Assembly (NCBI RefSeq): GCF_000445105.1
Contig: NZ_ATDP01000073.1
Coordinates: 1-64,000, forward strand
DNA: 64,000 bases
Direction of reading: 5' to 3'
From: Sphingobium lactosutens DS20
GTDB taxonomy: Bacteria > Pseudomonadota > Alphaproteobacteria > Sphingomonadales > Sphingomonadaceae
The number at the start of each line of letters is the position of its first letter. The first letter of the stretch is position 1. This document shows, in pieces, positions 62,618 to 64,000 of this stretch. The notes beneath the pieces are model-generated. The model saw only the letters and a list, made by a program, of their open reading frames with translations. It was not told where the DNA came from and did no database searches. The position numbers and the translations under genes are program-made.

Positions 62618-63154
62618 TCATTCGGGTCGCAGCAGCGTCAATCGCGCCTTGCCGACTTCCCTCGTGACGTCGATCACATAGCCTTTTACCGTGACATCCT
62701 CGCGCCGGCTGGTTTCGATTGAAATCCAGGTTGCCGGTCCCGTCCAGCCCAATCGCCCCAGCTTGTCCAGCGCAACCTGGCCCGCGCCCGTGTCATAGGG
62801 CGGGTCCATGAAAACTACGTCCAGCGGCGCGGGGGCGGGCCCCAGCGACAATACATTGGACGGACGAATGTCGGGACGAACCCCGAAGCGGTCAGCATTG
62901 GCGCGGATCGCATCCAGCGCCGCTCTGTCCTGTTCGACGAACAGGCATGTCGCCGCCCCGCGTGACAGGGCTTCGAACCCCAGGGCGCCCGACCCGGCAA
63001 AAAAATCCCCCACCGCCAGGCCGTCAAAGGATCCGATCCGGCTGGTCAGCATGGAAAACAGCGTTTCGCGCGTGCGATCTGCCGTGGGCCGCGTGGCGTC
63101 TCCCTTGGGCGCGGTCAGCGGCCGACCGCGCCATTGGCCGGCAATGATCCTCAT
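62618..63154 (-). CDS. rsmD: 16S rRNA (guanine966-N2)-methyltransferase
   Basis: Methylates G966 of 16S rRNA. 178 residues: MRIIAGQWRGRPLTAPKGDA at the start, RPTADRTRETLFSML, the SAM-binding VGDFFAGSGALGFEALSRGA and the catalytic VVFMDPPYD. It overlaps the upstream pseudouridine synthase gene by four bases, a common pairing in alphaproteobacteria. Confidence 0.94.
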   Translation of the reverse strand: MRIIAGQWRGRPLTAPKGDATRPTADRTRETLFSMLTSRIGSFDGLAVGDFFAGSGALGFEALSRGAATCLFVEQDRAALDAIRANADRFGVRPDIRPSNVLSLGPAPAPLDVVFMDPPYDTGAGQVALDKLGRLGWTGPATWISIETSRREDVTVKGYVIDVTREVGKARLTLLRPE

Positions 63155-64000
63155 GCCGCGCCACCCTTCAACGTCTTGCGGAACAGGATAAGGTCATGCT
63201 GCCGCACTTCCTCCACCGCGCCTACCGCCAGTTCACCCAAGGCAAAGGGGCCATACGCCGTGCGGATCAGGCGATTGACCTTGAGGCCCAGATGCTCCAG
63301 CACCCGGCGGACCTCGCGGTTCTTGCCCTCCGTCAGCGTCATTTCGATCCATTGGTTGCGGCCAGTCCGGCGCTCCAGATTGGCCTCGATTTGCCCATAG
63401 CGGACGCCGTCGATTTCCAGCCCGTCGAACAAATCTTCCAGTTGCTGCTGGCTGACCTCTCCGAATGCGCGCGCGCGGTAAGTGCGCGGCACGCCGGTCG
63501 CGGGCAATTCCATCTGCCGCTTGAACCCGCCATCGGTCGTCAACAGCAACAACCCTTCAGTATTCATGTCCAGTCGCCCGATCGGCATGACCCGCGGCAA
63601 TCCGTCGGGCAGGCGATCATAGATCGTCGGCCGCCCCGCCGGGTCTCGCTCTGTCGTCAGGCATCCGACGGGCTTGTGGAACAGGAACAGCCGGGTCGGC
63701 GCGGGGGCCGCGATGGCGACGCCATCAACCGTGACACCATGCAAGGATGTCAGCAGCGTTGCGGGCGTGTCAACGGGCGCGCCGTCCAGAGCGATACGGC
63801 CCTCCGCAATCATCCGCTCGATCTCCCGACGGGACGCGACTCCGGCGCGGGCCAGCAATTTGGCGATACGCTGGGGTTCGCCCTTGCCGGACGCGGCGGC
63901 GGCCGCGCGCGCTGGATGCGGATTGGCATCCTGCAGCGGGCGCGGCGACCGGCTGGCTGACTTGGCCGTAGCGTGGCGTGATCGCGGGCCGACGGGACGC
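63151..64000 (-). CDS. Pseudouridine synthase RluB/RsuA family (5' end outside)
   Basis: A ribosomal pseudouridine synthase. An S4 RNA-binding domain (RIAKLLARAGVASRREIERM) is followed by the catalytic domain with the nucleophile Asp in PIGRLDMNTEGLLLLT. The frame stays open to the window edge, with a basic, Ala/Arg-rich N-terminal extension encoded by 63860-64000, so the start lies beyond 64000. An internal ATG at 63858 would cut the S4 domain. RluB-like activity on 23S U2605 is likely. Confidence 0.88.
   Translation of the reverse strand, partial: RPVGPRSRHATAKSASRSPRPLQDANPHPARAAAAASGKGEPQRIAKLLARAGVASRREIERMIAEGRIALDGAPVDTPATLLTSLHGVTVDGVAIAAPAPTRLFLFHKPVGCLTTERDPAGRPTIYDRLPDGLPRVMPIGRLDMNTEGLLLLTTDGGFKRQMELPATGVPRTYRARAFGEVSQQQLEDLFDGLEIDGVRYGQIEANLERRTGRNQWIEMTLTEGKNREVRRVLEHLGLKVNRLIRTAYGPFALGELAVGAVEEVRQHDLILFRKTLKGGAA

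Noticed and set aside
1..64000. CRISPR array
   Set aside because: No regularly spaced direct repeats were found; the repeats present are isolated palindromes.

Overview
The window looks like a chromosomal segment of a high-GC alphaproteobacterium of the Sphingomonadaceae (Sphingomonas/Sphingobium type). The evidence is the gene order nfuA-tsaB-rimI-mucR-fur-plsC-miaB-phoH-ybeY-corC, the aroA-cmk-rpsA-ihfB block, a MucR/Ros regulator, a TIGR02300 protein and general codon style. The assignment is by recognition only; no search was run.

Layout. Bases 1-2454 are an IS21-family element (istA/istB) that has cut off the end of a DUF2142 membrane-protein gene. Bases 3560-11183 hold a minus-strand housekeeping block (CorC, YbeY, PhoH, MiaB, PlsC, Fur, MucR, RimI, TsaB, NfuA). 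Bases 11277-17621 hold a PNPOx-like protein, a RhlE-type helicase, an M16 peptidase and a glycosyltransferase. Bases 17629-24115 are a TetR regulator divergent from a three-gene RND efflux operon, with a perfect palindromic operator. Glutaminase, a KefB-type antiporter and an FkbM methyltransferase follow. From 52204 to the end are ihfB, rpsA, cmk, aroA, two identical tRNA-Ala(GGC) genes, a BNR-type lipoprotein, UvrD, a GFA protein, RsmD and a partial RluB.

Between them (28165-52129) sits a roughly 24 kb integrative and mobilizable element. It has inserted into the anticodon arm of a tRNA-Leu(UAA) gene. The 5' half of that tRNA lies at the right boundary, the 3' half at the left boundary, and a 13-bp core (AGCGGACTTAAAA on the minus strand) is repeated at both. 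Neither end rebuilds a complete tRNA. Next to its integrase the element carries its own tRNA-Leu(UAA), interrupted exactly between anticodon bases U34 and A35 by a 221-nt group I intron. My reading is that the element destroys an essential host tRNA and supplies a replacement whose target sequence is hidden by the intron. This is the most interesting system in the window.

The element also carries a MobA/MobL relaxase with a candidate oriT, a TraG/VirD4-like coupling ATPase but no type IV channel genes, ArdA antirestriction, an orphan DNA methyltransferase, TacAT-like and ParDE toxin-antitoxin pairs, and a second short tyrosine recombinase flanked by related palindromes. It further carries a three-gene TIR-domain cassette and a cassette combining a GHKL ATPase, a STAS-like (DUF4325) winged-helix protein and a DUF4417-like protein. 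Several tiny peptide genes are present. Many cargo genes are unknown and two stretches are AT-richer than their surroundings.
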